Origin: JAFKFI01 sp963795435 | GTDB taxonomy: Bacteria > Pseudomonadota > Alphaproteobacteria > Acetobacterales > Acetobacteraceae | Length of the DNA stretch: 64,000 nt | Assembly (NCBI GenBank): GCA_963795435.1 | Contig: CAWCHV010000007.1 | Coordinates: 1,364,001 to 1,428,000 of the forward strand | Direction: 5' to 3' | In this document: positions 25,181-32,967 of the stretch, one piece after another | Numbering within the stretch: the first letter of the stretch is position 1 | Layout of the letters: each line of letters starts with the position of its first letter | Made by a program: the position numbers and the translations under genes | Notes under the pieces: generated by a model | Databases searched by the model: none | Told to the model about the DNA's origin: nothing | The model's input: only the letters and a program-made list of their open reading frames with translations

Positions 25181-26401
25181 ATGATCCGGACAGGATGGTC
25201 GGGTGCCGTCGCCGGCGTGGCGCTGCTGACGCTGGCGTTCGCCTGGCGCGCGGGCGCGGAGCCCGCGGCGACGCCGGGTGTCACGGCGACGGAGATCAAG
25301 ATCGGCAACATCGCGGCCTACAGCGGCCCGGCCTCGGCCTACGGCATCATCGCGCGCACCGAGGGCGCGTTCATGAAGATGGTCAACGACAATGGCGGCG
25401 TCGCCGGCCACAAGCTCATCTATGATTCGGTCGATGACGGCTACAGCCCGCCCAAGGCGGTGGAGCAGGCGCGGCGCCTGATCGAGCAGGACCAGGTGGC
25501 CTTCCTGTTCGCCACGATCGGCACCCCGAGCAACACGGCGATCTCGAAATACGTCAACGACAAGGGCGTGCCGCTCCTGTTCCTCGGCAGCGGCGCCGAC
25601 AAGTGGGGCAACTACAAGCAGTTCCCCTGGCTGATCGGCTGGCAGCCGAGCTACCGGACCGAGGCGCAGATCTATACTCAATACGCGCTCAGGAATAAGC
25701 CCAACGCGAAGATCGCGATCCTCTATCAGAACGATGATTTCGGCAAAGACTATCCGATGGGCGTCAAGGACGTGCTCGGCGACCGCTACGACAAGATCGT
25801 CACCACGGCATCCTATGAGGTCACGGACGCCACCATCGATTCCCAGGCGCTGGCGCTGAAGGAGTCGGGGGCCGACGTGCTGATCACCGCGGCCACCCCA
25901 AAATTCGCCGCGCAGATGATCCGCAAGATCGCCGAGCTGGGCTGGAAGCCGCTGCACTTCATGACCAATGTGTCGATCTCGGTCGGCTCGGTGATCACCC
26001 CGGCCGGACCGGAGCGCGCCACCGGCATGATCAGCGCCGCCTACCTCAAGGATCCGACGGACCCGACTTGGAAGGACGATGCCGGCATGAACGGATGGCG
26101 CGCCTTCATGAAGAAATACATGCCCGATGCCGACCTCACCGATGGCGGACCGGTCTTCGCCTATGGCGTGACCTCGACATTGCTGCAGGTGCTGAAACAG
26201 TGCGGCGACGATTTCTCGCGCGCCAACATCATGAAGCAGGCGGCCAATCTGAAGGATTTGGAGATCCCGGTCCTGCTGCCGGGCATCAAGGTCAATACGA
26301 GTCCGACCAATTTCCACCCCATCCGGCAGATGCAGCTGGAGAAGTGGAATGGCAAGTCGTGGGAGCTGTTCGGCCCGGTGATCCAGGGCACCGGCTCCTG
26401 A
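25181..26401 (+). CDS. Branched-chain-amino-acid-type ABC transporter substrate-binding protein
   Basis: 406 residues with a signal peptide (AGVALLTLAFAWRAGAEP) and the LivJ-type two-lobe receptor (EIKIGNIAAYSGPASAYG, then NDNGGVAGHKL and YQNDDFGKDY). GGGAGG precedes the ATG. No permease or ATPase genes accompany it, so the receptor must work with components encoded elsewhere. Such orphan receptors often bind aromatic or carboxylic compounds in alphaproteobacteria; ligand unknown. Confidence 0.9.
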   Translation: MIRTGWSGAVAGVALLTLAFAWRAGAEPAATPGVTATEIKIGNIAAYSGPASAYGIIARTEGAFMKMVNDNGGVAGHKLIYDSVDDGYSPPKAVEQARRLIEQDQVAFLFATIGTPSNTAISKYVNDKGVPLLFLGSGADKWGNYKQFPWLIGWQPSYRTEAQIYTQYALRNKPNAKIAILYQNDDFGKDYPMGVKDVLGDRYDKIVTTASYEVTDATIDSQALALKESGADVLITAATPKFAAQMIRKIAELGWKPLHFMTNVSISVGSVITPAGPERATGMISAAYLKDPTDPTWKDDAGMNGWRAFMKKYMPDADLTDGGPVFAYGVTSTLLQVLKQCGDDFSRANIMKQAANLKDLEIPVLLPGIKVNTSPTNFHPIRQMQLEKWNGKSWELFGPVIQGTGS

Positions 26402-26539
26402 CGCCGGCTCCCTGAGCGGAGGCATCGTGACCGGCCAAGCATGGGGCAGGCGGGTTTTCGGGTCCGCCGCGCGGCTTTGTGTCCCGCCAATCCCAGGTCC
26501 GAATTACTCAGCTATTGCGACGCGGCATTTCCTTTGATT

Positions 26540-26545
26540 TATACT
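26540..26545 (+). promoter_or_regulatory. Candidate -10 box of the MucR-like gene
   Basis: TATACT is a 5-of-6 match to the sigma-70 -10 element in otherwise GC-rich DNA. The best upstream partner, TTGCGA at 26515-26520, is 19 bases away, so the -35 is poor. A start near 26552 would leave a short leader containing GGTGGA before the ATG at 26574, supporting that ATG as the real start. Confidence 0.45.
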
Positions 26546-26573
26546 GCGGACAACAGCGGTGGATCATCGCGGA

Positions 26574-27088
26574 ATGACAGACGACCAGGACAGGCCAGAG
26601 ACTTCCTCGGGTTCGCGGCGCAGATCGTCTCCGCCCATGTCTCGAAAAACGCGGTCGCGGCACAGGAGCTCCCGCCGTTGATCGAGCGCGTGTATGAGGC
26701 CCTGCGGAACGCGGGCGCCGCGCCCGCCGCCGAACCGACGAGGCCGGAACCGGCCGCGCCGATCAAGAAGTCGGTATTTCCCGATTACCTGATCTGCCTC
26801 GAGGACGGCAAGAAGCTGAAGATGCTGAAGCGGCATCTCAGGACGGCCTACAACATGTCGCCCGAGGAATACCGCAAGCGCTGGGGGCTTCCGGCCGAAT
26901 ATCCGATGGTCGCCCCAAACTATGCCAAGCACCGATCCGCCCTCGCGAGGGAGATCGGGCTCGGCACGCGCCGCCGGACGGCCGCGCCCGTGGCACCCTC
27001 GGAGCCGGCGGCCAAGTCGCGTTCATCCCGAGGCCTCGCACGGAAGGGTCCCGTGGCGCGGAGGCGCGCCCGCGCGTCGGCGCAGTAG
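26574..27088 (+). CDS. MucR/Ros-family regulator, N-terminus broken by a one-base shift
   Basis: The conserved part (IVSAHVSKNAVAAQELPPLIERVYEAL, then the Ros finger and RKRWGLPAEYPMVAPNYAKHRS) is in one frame, but no start codon of that frame lies downstream of the likely promoter. The ATG at 26574, preceded by GGTGGA, begins MTDDQDRPE in the next frame, exactly how MucR proteins begin; one extra base near 26598-26603 would join them into about 171 residues. The finger is CLED...RHLRTAY, with Ala where the last His ligand usually lies. MucR proteins regulate polysaccharide, motility and cell-cycle genes. The tail is basic and Ala-rich. Confidence 0.75.
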
Positions 27089-27232
27089 CGGCCGGCTGAT
27101 TTTCCGGCCCGACGGAAACATCTCCTGCGAGGCATCCGCATGTCTCCCCCGCTATGCGCGGATGGACCGCCGCTCGCGACGCGGCTGCTAGGATGATCTT
27201 TCACCGAGTGGCGGAGCTGGGGGACGGACGGA

Positions 27233-28381
27233 ATGGCGGGACCACTGACTGGCGTCAAGATCATCGAAGTCGGGCAGGCGCTCGCCGGGCCGCTGGCCGG
27301 CGTCATCATGGCCGACATGGGCGCCGAGGTGATCAAGGTCGAGAAGCCGGACGGCGGCGACGACGCGCGGCTCTGGGGACCGCCGTTCGTGGACGGCAAT
27401 TCGGTGATGTTCCGCTCGACCAATCGCAACAAGAAATCGGTCACCCTCGACATCAAGAGCGCAGAGGACGTGGCCCGCCTCCGCGCGCTGGTGCGCGACG
27501 CCGACGTGCTGATCCAGAACTTGCGTCCAGGCATCGTCGATGAGGTCGGGATCGGGCCGGACGCGATGCTCGCGGTCAATCCGCGCCTGATCTACTGCTC
27601 CATCTGGGCGTTCGGCTACCAGGGTCCGCTGCGCTTGGCACCGGGCTTCGACCCGTTGCTGCAAGCCTTCGGGGCGGTGATGACGCTCACCGGCCGGCCC
27701 GAGGACCCGCCGACCTTCTGCGCCCCGGCGATCAACGACAAGGCGACCGGCATGTGGTGCGTCATCGGCGCCCTGGCGGCACTGCAGCAGCGCCACCGCA
27801 CCGGCAAGGGCTGCGTCGTGGACACTTCGCTGTTCGAGAGCGCGGTCTCCTGGGTGGAGGGTCCGCTCAACAGCTATCATCTCACCGGCAAGTTGTCGGA
27901 ACGGCACGGCACCGGCAGCAACATCCTGGTCCCCTACCAGACCTTCGAGACCGCCGACCGGCCGATCTGCATTGCCGCCGGGAATGATCGGCTGTTCGTC
28001 AAATGCGCCCGGGCGCTTGGACATCCCGAGTGGCTGGACGATCCGCGCTTCACCGATGGGCGGCAACGCGCGGCGAACCGGCCGGCGCTCGTGGCGCTCA
28101 TGGAACCGGTGCTGCGAGCCCAGCCGCGCGATCACTGGATGGCGGCGCTCGAGAACGTCGGAGTGCCGTGCGCCCCTGTGAACAACATCGCCGAATTGTC
28201 GGAGACGGAGCAGCTCCGTGCCGTCGACCTCATGCGGACCCTGCCCCGCAGCGGTTTGAAAGTGGTCGGGCTGCCGATTTCGTTCGACAAGGAACGACCG
28301 CACCCCCAAGGGGACTCGCCCCGTCTCGGCGAGCACAATTCCGAATTGTTCGCGTCGATGCCGCGAGCCGCCGGCGACTGA
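27233..28381 (+). CDS. CaiB/BaiF family III CoA-transferase
   Basis: 382 residues with the family start LTGVKIIEVGQALAGPLAG, the ADMGAEVIKVE motif and the catalytic-type Asp169 in INDKATGMW. Such enzymes move CoA between organic acids through an acyl-enzyme intermediate. It is convergent with the second CoA-transferase, 21 bases away. Donor and acceptor acids are unknown; formyl-CoA, succinyl-CoA and carnitine-type members all share these features. Confidence 0.92.
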   Translation: MAGPLTGVKIIEVGQALAGPLAGVIMADMGAEVIKVEKPDGGDDARLWGPPFVDGNSVMFRSTNRNKKSVTLDIKSAEDVARLRALVRDADVLIQNLRPGIVDEVGIGPDAMLAVNPRLIYCSIWAFGYQGPLRLAPGFDPLLQAFGAVMTLTGRPEDPPTFCAPAINDKATGMWCVIGALAALQQRHRTGKGCVVDTSLFESAVSWVEGPLNSYHLTGKLSERHGTGSNILVPYQTFETADRPICIAAGNDRLFVKCARALGHPEWLDDPRFTDGRQRAANRPALVALMEPVLRAQPRDHWMAALENVGVPCAPVNNIAELSETEQLRAVDLMRTLPRSGLKVVGLPISFDKERPHPQGDSPRLGEHNSELFASMPRAAGD

Positions 28382-28401
28382 GCAAGCGGCGCAGCCCGGC
28401 G

Positions 28402-29571
28402 TCACGGCCCGGCCGCGCTGCCGTCAGCGATGAAGCGGCTGATCTCCTCGGCGGAAAAGCCCGCGTCGAGCAGCACGGCGCGCGTGTGCTCGCCGAGCGC
28501 CGCCGCGCGCTCGCCGGCCGCCGTGCGCGAGGCCGACATGCGGAACGGCGGATTGATTACCTTGAAGCCGCCGCCCGCGTCGCGCACCTCGGCCAATGCT
28601 CCGCGATGCGCGATCTGCGGATCGGCCATCGCCTGCTCGACGCTGCGGTAGGGCGAGCACGGCACGCCGTTCGCCTCGAACGCCGCGCGGCATTCCTCGA
28701 CGCTGTGCTGCTTCGCCCATGCCTCGATCTCGTCCATCAGCGCGCCCCAATGCTGGCGCCGGTCTTCGAACAGCGCGAAACGCGGGTCGGTGATCCATTC
28801 CTCATGGCATGCTGCTTTCGCGAGCCCCTGGAAGATGCGCTCGGTGCCCATCGCCGGCATGATGTAGCCGTCGCGCGCGGCGATCGGGGAATAGAGCGGC
28901 CTTGCCGGCGGCACCTCGAACTGCGCCTTCTGCACCTCTGGCAGCAGCAGGCCGAGCATGGATTCGAGCATGGAGACGTCGATCATCTGCCCCGCGCCGG
29001 TCTGCTGGCGCACGAACAGCGCCGTCATGATGGCGCCGAAGGCATAGGTGCCGGCCAGCACGTCGGCGGTATAAATCCCGCAATTGTCCGGCCGTTCGCG
29101 ACCGTCCTGGTAATCGAGATGCGCCATGTCGTAGCCGGATGCCGCGTGGATCGCCGGCGCGTAGGCGGGCAATTCGGACGATGGTCCGGTCTGGCCGTAG
29201 CCGGAAATCGCGCAGTAGATCAGGTCGGGCTTGAGCAGTCGCAGCGTCTCGTAGTCGAGGCCGAGCCGACGCATGACACCCGGCCGAAAATTCTCCACCA
29301 GCACATCCGAAGTCCGCACCAGACGGCGCAGGATGTCGATGCCCGCGCGCGTCTTGAGGTCCAGCACGATGGCCTTCTTCCCGGCATTGAGCTGCCCGAA
29401 GCTGCTGCTCGCGCCGTTCCGCACCGGCGGCGCGCGGCGCATGATGTCGCCGCCGGGCGCCTCGACCTTGATCACCTCCGCGCCGAGATCGGCGAACAGG
29501 CGGGTGCAGTGCGGACCGGCGATGGTCGTCGTGAGATCGAGCACCCGGAGCTTGTCCAGCGCGTAGGTCAT
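28402..29571 (-). CDS. CaiB/BaiF family III CoA-transferase
   Basis: 389 residues, with ADLGAEVIKVEAPGGD (27-42), the catalytic-type Asp170 in IYTADVLAGT, and the SSSFGQLNAGKKAIVLDLK segment. Only moderately similar to its convergent neighbour, so the two are not a recent duplication. The ATG follows GGAAAGGAGAACC. Divergent from the remnant/SDR pair at 29642-30561. Likely activates a carboxylic acid for CoA-dependent breakdown. Confidence 0.92.
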   Translation of the reverse strand: MTYALDKLRVLDLTTTIAGPHCTRLFADLGAEVIKVEAPGGDIMRRAPPVRNGASSSFGQLNAGKKAIVLDLKTRAGIDILRRLVRTSDVLVENFRPGVMRRLGLDYETLRLLKPDLIYCAISGYGQTGPSSELPAYAPAIHAASGYDMAHLDYQDGRERPDNCGIYTADVLAGTYAFGAIMTALFVRQQTGAGQMIDVSMLESMLGLLLPEVQKAQFEVPPARPLYSPIAARDGYIMPAMGTERIFQGLAKAACHEEWITDPRFALFEDRRQHWGALMDEIEAWAKQHSVEECRAAFEANGVPCSPYRSVEQAMADPQIAHRGALAEVRDAGGGFKVINPPFRMSASRTAAGERAAALGEHTRAVLLDAGFSAEEISRFIADGSAAGP

Positions 29572-29641
29572 GGTTCTCCTTTCCCCAAGGATGGACTACG
29601 CTCCCCCGATCCGCGCGGCCAAGACGGAACAGGAGGAAGCG

Positions 29642-29692
29642 ATGCCGAAATGCACTTTCATGGTGCTGACGAACCCTGTCGAGGGCAGCTGA
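29642..29692 (+). pseudogene. 16-codon remnant of a DUF4286-type gene
   Basis: An ATG with a perfect AGGAGG 5 bases upstream opens MPKCTFMVLTNPVEGS and then stops. That string is the N-terminus of small DUF4286/EthD-like proteins, which usually continue for about 100 residues with an acidic EF.DWY segment. Nothing resembling the remainder follows; 20 bases later the SDR gene starts. A deletion that kept the translation start of the lost gene is the simplest reading. The short peptide could still be translated and couple to the SDR. Confidence 0.55.
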
Positions 29693-29712
29693 CCGCGGAG
29701 AGGGACAAAGAG

Positions 29713-30561
29713 ATGGCAAAGCTCACCGGCAAGGTCGCGGTGGTCACGGGCGCCAGCCGCGGCATCGGCCAGGAGATCGCGACGCTGTTCGCGGCCGAGG
29801 GCGCCAAGGTGGTGTGCGCCGCCCGCACCTTGAACGAAGGCGATCACCCGCTCGCGGGTTCGCTCAACCGGACGGTCGAAGCCATCCGCGCCAAGGGCGG
29901 CGAGGCGAGCGCGGTGACGGCCGATGTCTCGACGGAAGCCGGATGCCTGTCGCTCATCGAGCAGGCGCGGGCGGCCTACGGGCCGATCGACGTGCTGGTG
30001 AACAACGCCGCGCTCAACTACTACATCCCGACCGTCGCTTATCCGACCAACCGCTGGGTCCGCGCCTTCGCGGTCAACGTGCACGGCCCGTTCATCCTGT
30101 CCAAGACCGTGCTGCCCGACATGATCGCCAAGCGCGCCGGCGCGATCGTCAACATCAGCTCGGGTGCGGCGATCGGCCCCGGACGCGGCCCCTACGTGGA
30201 CCAGACCGCGCATGGCGGCGTTCTCTACGGCGCCACCAAGGCGGCGTTGGAGCGCTTCACCCAGGGCCTCGCGCAGGAAGTGGCGCAGTACGGCGGGATC
30301 ACCGTCGCGGCCGTTTCGCCCTCGCGCGTGGTGCCGACGCCCGGAACCGTGTTCCACAAGCTGGTGAGCGGCATGGACGACCCGAAGGGCGAGCCGCCGT
30401 CCTACATGGCGCGCGCCGTGCTGCTGCTCGCCAGCGAGCCGGCGTCGAAGGTCAACGGCCGCGTCACCTACAGTCAGCAGATCCTCAAGGAATACGGGCT
30501 GATCGAGAACGCCGTAGGTCGCGGCGTCGAGATCAAGGGGTCGGGCTACTCACAAATCTGA
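29713..30561 (+). CDS. SDR-family oxidoreductase
   Basis: 282 residues with VTGASRGIG at 10-18, LVNNAALNYY, Ser in NISSGAA and the catalytic YGATK. There is an insertion between the Ser and Tyr (GPGRGPYVDQTAHGG) and a C-terminal extension beyond the usual 250 residues (KEYGLIENAVGRGVEIKG). Related to SDRs encoded with CoA-transferases in short-chain acid breakdown. The ATG follows GGGACAAAGAG; its stop directly abuts the stop of the convergent receptor gene. Confidence 0.87.
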   Translation: MAKLTGKVAVVTGASRGIGQEIATLFAAEGAKVVCAARTLNEGDHPLAGSLNRTVEAIRAKGGEASAVTADVSTEAGCLSLIEQARAAYGPIDVLVNNAALNYYIPTVAYPTNRWVRAFAVNVHGPFILSKTVLPDMIAKRAGAIVNISSGAAIGPGRGPYVDQTAHGGVLYGATKAALERFTQGLAQEVAQYGGITVAAVSPSRVVPTPGTVFHKLVSGMDDPKGEPPSYMARAVLLLASEPASKVNGRVTYSQQILKEYGLIENAVGRGVEIKGSGYSQI

Positions 30562-31758
30562 TCACGTCCGGCAGGTTTGCGGCAAGAACGCCTCGGCCGC
30601 CGGGACGGTCGCCTGCGCGGTGTAGTAGTCCCAGGCGGCCTTGCTCTCACGCGGTGATTTCACGCGATACAGCGTGAGGTCGTACAGCACTCGCCCATCG
30701 TCCCGCACCGACGCCTTGTGGCCGAGATAGTCCACCGGCAATTCGCGCATGGCACGGCCGACCGCGAGCGCGTCGCGCGTGCCGGCGCGTGCCATCGCCT
30801 TGAGGAAATGCAGGCTGGCGACATAGATCGCCGCCTGGTTCTTCGTCGGCATGGCGCGCCGCTCGGCGAAGAAGCGCTTGGCGAACGCGCGCGAGGCGTC
30901 CGTCTGGTCCCAGTAGAACCCGGAGGAGAACGTCAGCCCCTGGCACACGTTCAGGCCCAGCGAATGAATGTCGGTGATATAGACCAGGAACCCCGCCAGA
31001 CCCTGCTTGCCCTTGGCCTGGACGCCAAACTCGCCGGCCTGCTTGATGAGGTTGACCTGGTCGTTGCCCACGGCCGCGAGGCCGATGATCGCTGCGCCGG
31101 AACTCTGCGCGGCCACCAGTTGCGAGGAGAAGTCGGTGTTGCCGATCGGGAAATAGGCCGAGCCGAGCACATGGCCGCCATTCGCCTCGATCACCGACTT
31201 CGCCTCCGCCTCCAGCGCCCGCCCGAAGCTGAAATCGACCGTGATGAAGAACCAGCTCTTTCCTCCGGCGCGCACGACCTCGCGCGCGGTACCGACGGTG
31301 AGCGCGTGCGTGTCGTCCGCCCAGTGCGTACTGAACGGCGAGCACAGCTTGGAGGTGAACTCGGTGATCGCGGCGGCGGTGATCATCACGCCGCGCTGCT
31401 TCTCCTTCGCCGCCTGCTGCACCGCGAGGGCGACCGGCGTCACCGGCAGGTCGGTTATGACATCGACACCGTCCGAATCGTACCATTTGCGCGCCAGCGC
31501 ACCGGCAACATCCGGCTTGTTGAGCGTGTCGCCGTGCACGATCTCGATCGGCTTGCCGAGCACCGTCGGCCCGAAATCCGCCGCCGCCATGCGCGCGGCC
31601 AGCACCGAGCCGGCGCCCCCGCTATCCGCATAAGGTCCGCTCTCGTCGGTCAGCACGCCGATCCTCACCGCATCGCCTTGCGCCCGCGCGCCGCGCGCCA
31701 GCGGCACGGCAACCAGCCCCGCGATCGCCGCGCGGCGTCCAATGGCCGTTCCGGTCAC
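30562..31758 (-). CDS. ABC transporter substrate-binding protein, Tat-like signal
   Basis: 398 residues starting at a GTG with GGGAAAGGGG upstream. The N-terminus IGRRAAIAGLVAVPLARGARAQ has a twin-arginine start and an AxA cleavage site, so export may be by Tat. The receptor domain is LivJ-like (VRIGVLTDESGPYADSGG). As with the receptor at 25.2 kb there are no permease genes alongside. The relatives with this N-terminus are often called urea/amide or branched-chain receptors; ligand unknown. Confidence 0.88.
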   Translation of the reverse strand: MTGTAIGRRAAIAGLVAVPLARGARAQGDAVRIGVLTDESGPYADSGGAGSVLAARMAAADFGPTVLGKPIEIVHGDTLNKPDVAGALARKWYDSDGVDVITDLPVTPVALAVQQAAKEKQRGVMITAAAITEFTSKLCSPFSTHWADDTHALTVGTAREVVRAGGKSWFFITVDFSFGRALEAEAKSVIEANGGHVLGSAYFPIGNTDFSSQLVAAQSSGAAIIGLAAVGNDQVNLIKQAGEFGVQAKGKQGLAGFLVYITDIHSLGLNVCQGLTFSSGFYWDQTDASRAFAKRFFAERRAMPTKNQAAIYVASLHFLKAMARAGTRDALAVGRAMRELPVDYLGHKASVRDDGRVLYDLTLYRVKSPRESKAAWDYYTAQATVPAAEAFLPQTCRT

Positions 31759-31853
31759 GTGCGCCCCTTTCCCGACGGTTTCGCAAGGCAAGATAGCCGG
31801 CGGACCCACTCCATGCACAGGTCGCGAAACTTCGATGGAAAGGAAAAAACTTG

Positions 31854-31869
31854 GAGTGTGATCGCACTC
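31854..31869. promoter_or_regulatory. GAGTG-N6-CACTC dyad in a divergent promoter region
   Basis: The 172-base gap between the divergent receptor and acyl-carrier genes contains GAGTGTGATCGCACTC, a 5-6-5 inverted repeat, about 60 bases before the acyl carrier start. Its size fits a dimeric repressor site, but no regulator is adjacent. Confidence 0.35.
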
Positions 31870-31930
31870 ACATCCGCACCTGGCCTGGGCTCGTAGCCTT
31901 CGGGCTGCCTGATGGAATTGGAGGGGTCCC

Positions 31931-32284
31931 ATGCATGTCGCCCTGAACAGCCTGATCCTCGCCCGGGTCGCCGCGGCGATCCGGACGGTTTCCTCTCCTG
32001 GCAACTTCCAGATTACCGGAGAAACCAGGTTCGACGAGGACCTGGCCTTCGACAGCCTCGATCTCGTGGAGGTCGCGATGTGCCTCGAGGAGCTGTTCGA
32101 GATCGAGTTCTCCCGTGATAGCGTGCTCGAATTCGAGACCGTCTCCGACGTCGTCGCCTATCTGAGCCGCCACTTCTTCCGGGACGTGGCCGCCGACGAG
32201 CCGATCGACGTGTCAACCGGCCTCGGCGATCATGGGTTCGCGAGAGCGCCGGCGACGCGCGCGGTCGAACGCGCGCGGCCTTAG
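31931..32284 (+). CDS. Stand-alone acyl carrier protein
   Basis: 117 residues. The phosphopantetheine attachment motif FDSLDLVEVAM puts the modifiable Ser at 42, preceded by the acidic DEDLAF and followed by EELFEIEF and the SDVVAYL helix, all typical of ACP. It is longer than AcpP (about 78), with an extra 30-residue C-terminal tail lacking conserved features. GGAGGGG precedes the ATG. No synthase genes adjoin it, so it may serve a specialised lipid or polyketide enzyme elsewhere. Confidence 0.85.
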   Translation: MHVALNSLILARVAAAIRTVSSPGNFQITGETRFDEDLAFDSLDLVEVAMCLEELFEIEFSRDSVLEFETVSDVVAYLSRHFFRDVAADEPIDVSTGLGDHGFARAPATRAVERARP

Positions 32285-32315
32285 TGCCGCGCGGTGTCCC
32301 GCCTGGTCGCGGTGC

Positions 32316-32921
32316 TTACGCGCGGGCGTTCATGGGTTGGTCGGCATTGCCCTTGGGGCGGCGCATGAGCTCTCTCTCCGGCACGCCGAACTCGTAGGCG
32401 CGCACCAGCTCCTCGGGGTCGATCAGCACCCCGATCGGGTTTTCCTTGAACTCGGCACTCTTGAAATAGCTCGCGGCTTCCGCCTTGGTGGAGAACGCAT
32501 CCACCTGGAACTCGACCGCGTTGCCGTCGGGGTCCTTGTAATAGAGCGAGACGGTCGGTCCATGATTGATCGGCCGCACCGGCAGGATGCCCTCGTGCCG
32601 CAGCCGCACATAGGTTGAGAGGAGCTGCCGCAAGGTCTTGTAGCTGTAGGCGACATGCGCGAGGCCCCAGCTGTCCGCATCCGGCGCGTGCAGGCCGGGG
32701 ACATTCATCAGCGCGAGCCGGTGATGCTCGTCGTCGTAGGTCAGGAAGCAGAGCTTCCCGTTGTCGTGGACCACCTCCGCGTTCAATACCGTCCGGTACC
32801 AGCTCCTCATTCCCTCGAGATTCGAGGTGCGCAGCACGAAATGCGCGAACCCATCGGGGACGATCGCCTCGGGTTCGATGTGCCTGCGCTGCTCCGCCGC
32901 GACCGTTGAGGACGTTCCCAT
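32316..32921 (-). CDS. VOC-superfamily (extradiol dioxygenase-like) protein
   Basis: 201 residues. Metal ligands of type I extradiol dioxygenases are in place: His27 in GFAHFVLRTSN, His89 in WGLAHVAY and Glu137 in GNAVEFQVD. Only one pair of VOC modules is visible, so it is shorter than classical two-domain ring-cleavage enzymes. AGGGAG precedes the ATG. As the last gene of the aromatic cluster it may cleave a dihydroxylated ring; glyoxalase-like isomerase activity cannot be excluded. Confidence 0.82.
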   Translation of the reverse strand: MGTSSTVAAEQRRHIEPEAIVPDGFAHFVLRTSNLEGMRSWYRTVLNAEVVHDNGKLCFLTYDDEHHRLALMNVPGLHAPDADSWGLAHVAYSYKTLRQLLSTYVRLRHEGILPVRPINHGPTVSLYYKDPDGNAVEFQVDAFSTKAEAASYFKSAEFKENPIGVLIDPEELVRAYEFGVPERELMRRPKGNADQPMNARA

Positions 32922-32967
32922 GTCACATTCTCCCTCGGGGTTGCTCTTCGTGTGAATTCGTTCACGG

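Noticed and set aside
27233..29571. Tandem duplication of CoA-transferase genes
   Set aside because: The two proteins are convergent and only moderately alike; a recent duplication is not supported.
28003..29712. Long in-frame upstream extension of the SDR at 29713
   Set aside because: The extension runs antisense to a CoA-transferase and is Arg/His-rich; the SDR has its own ATG and begins at its Rossmann strand.
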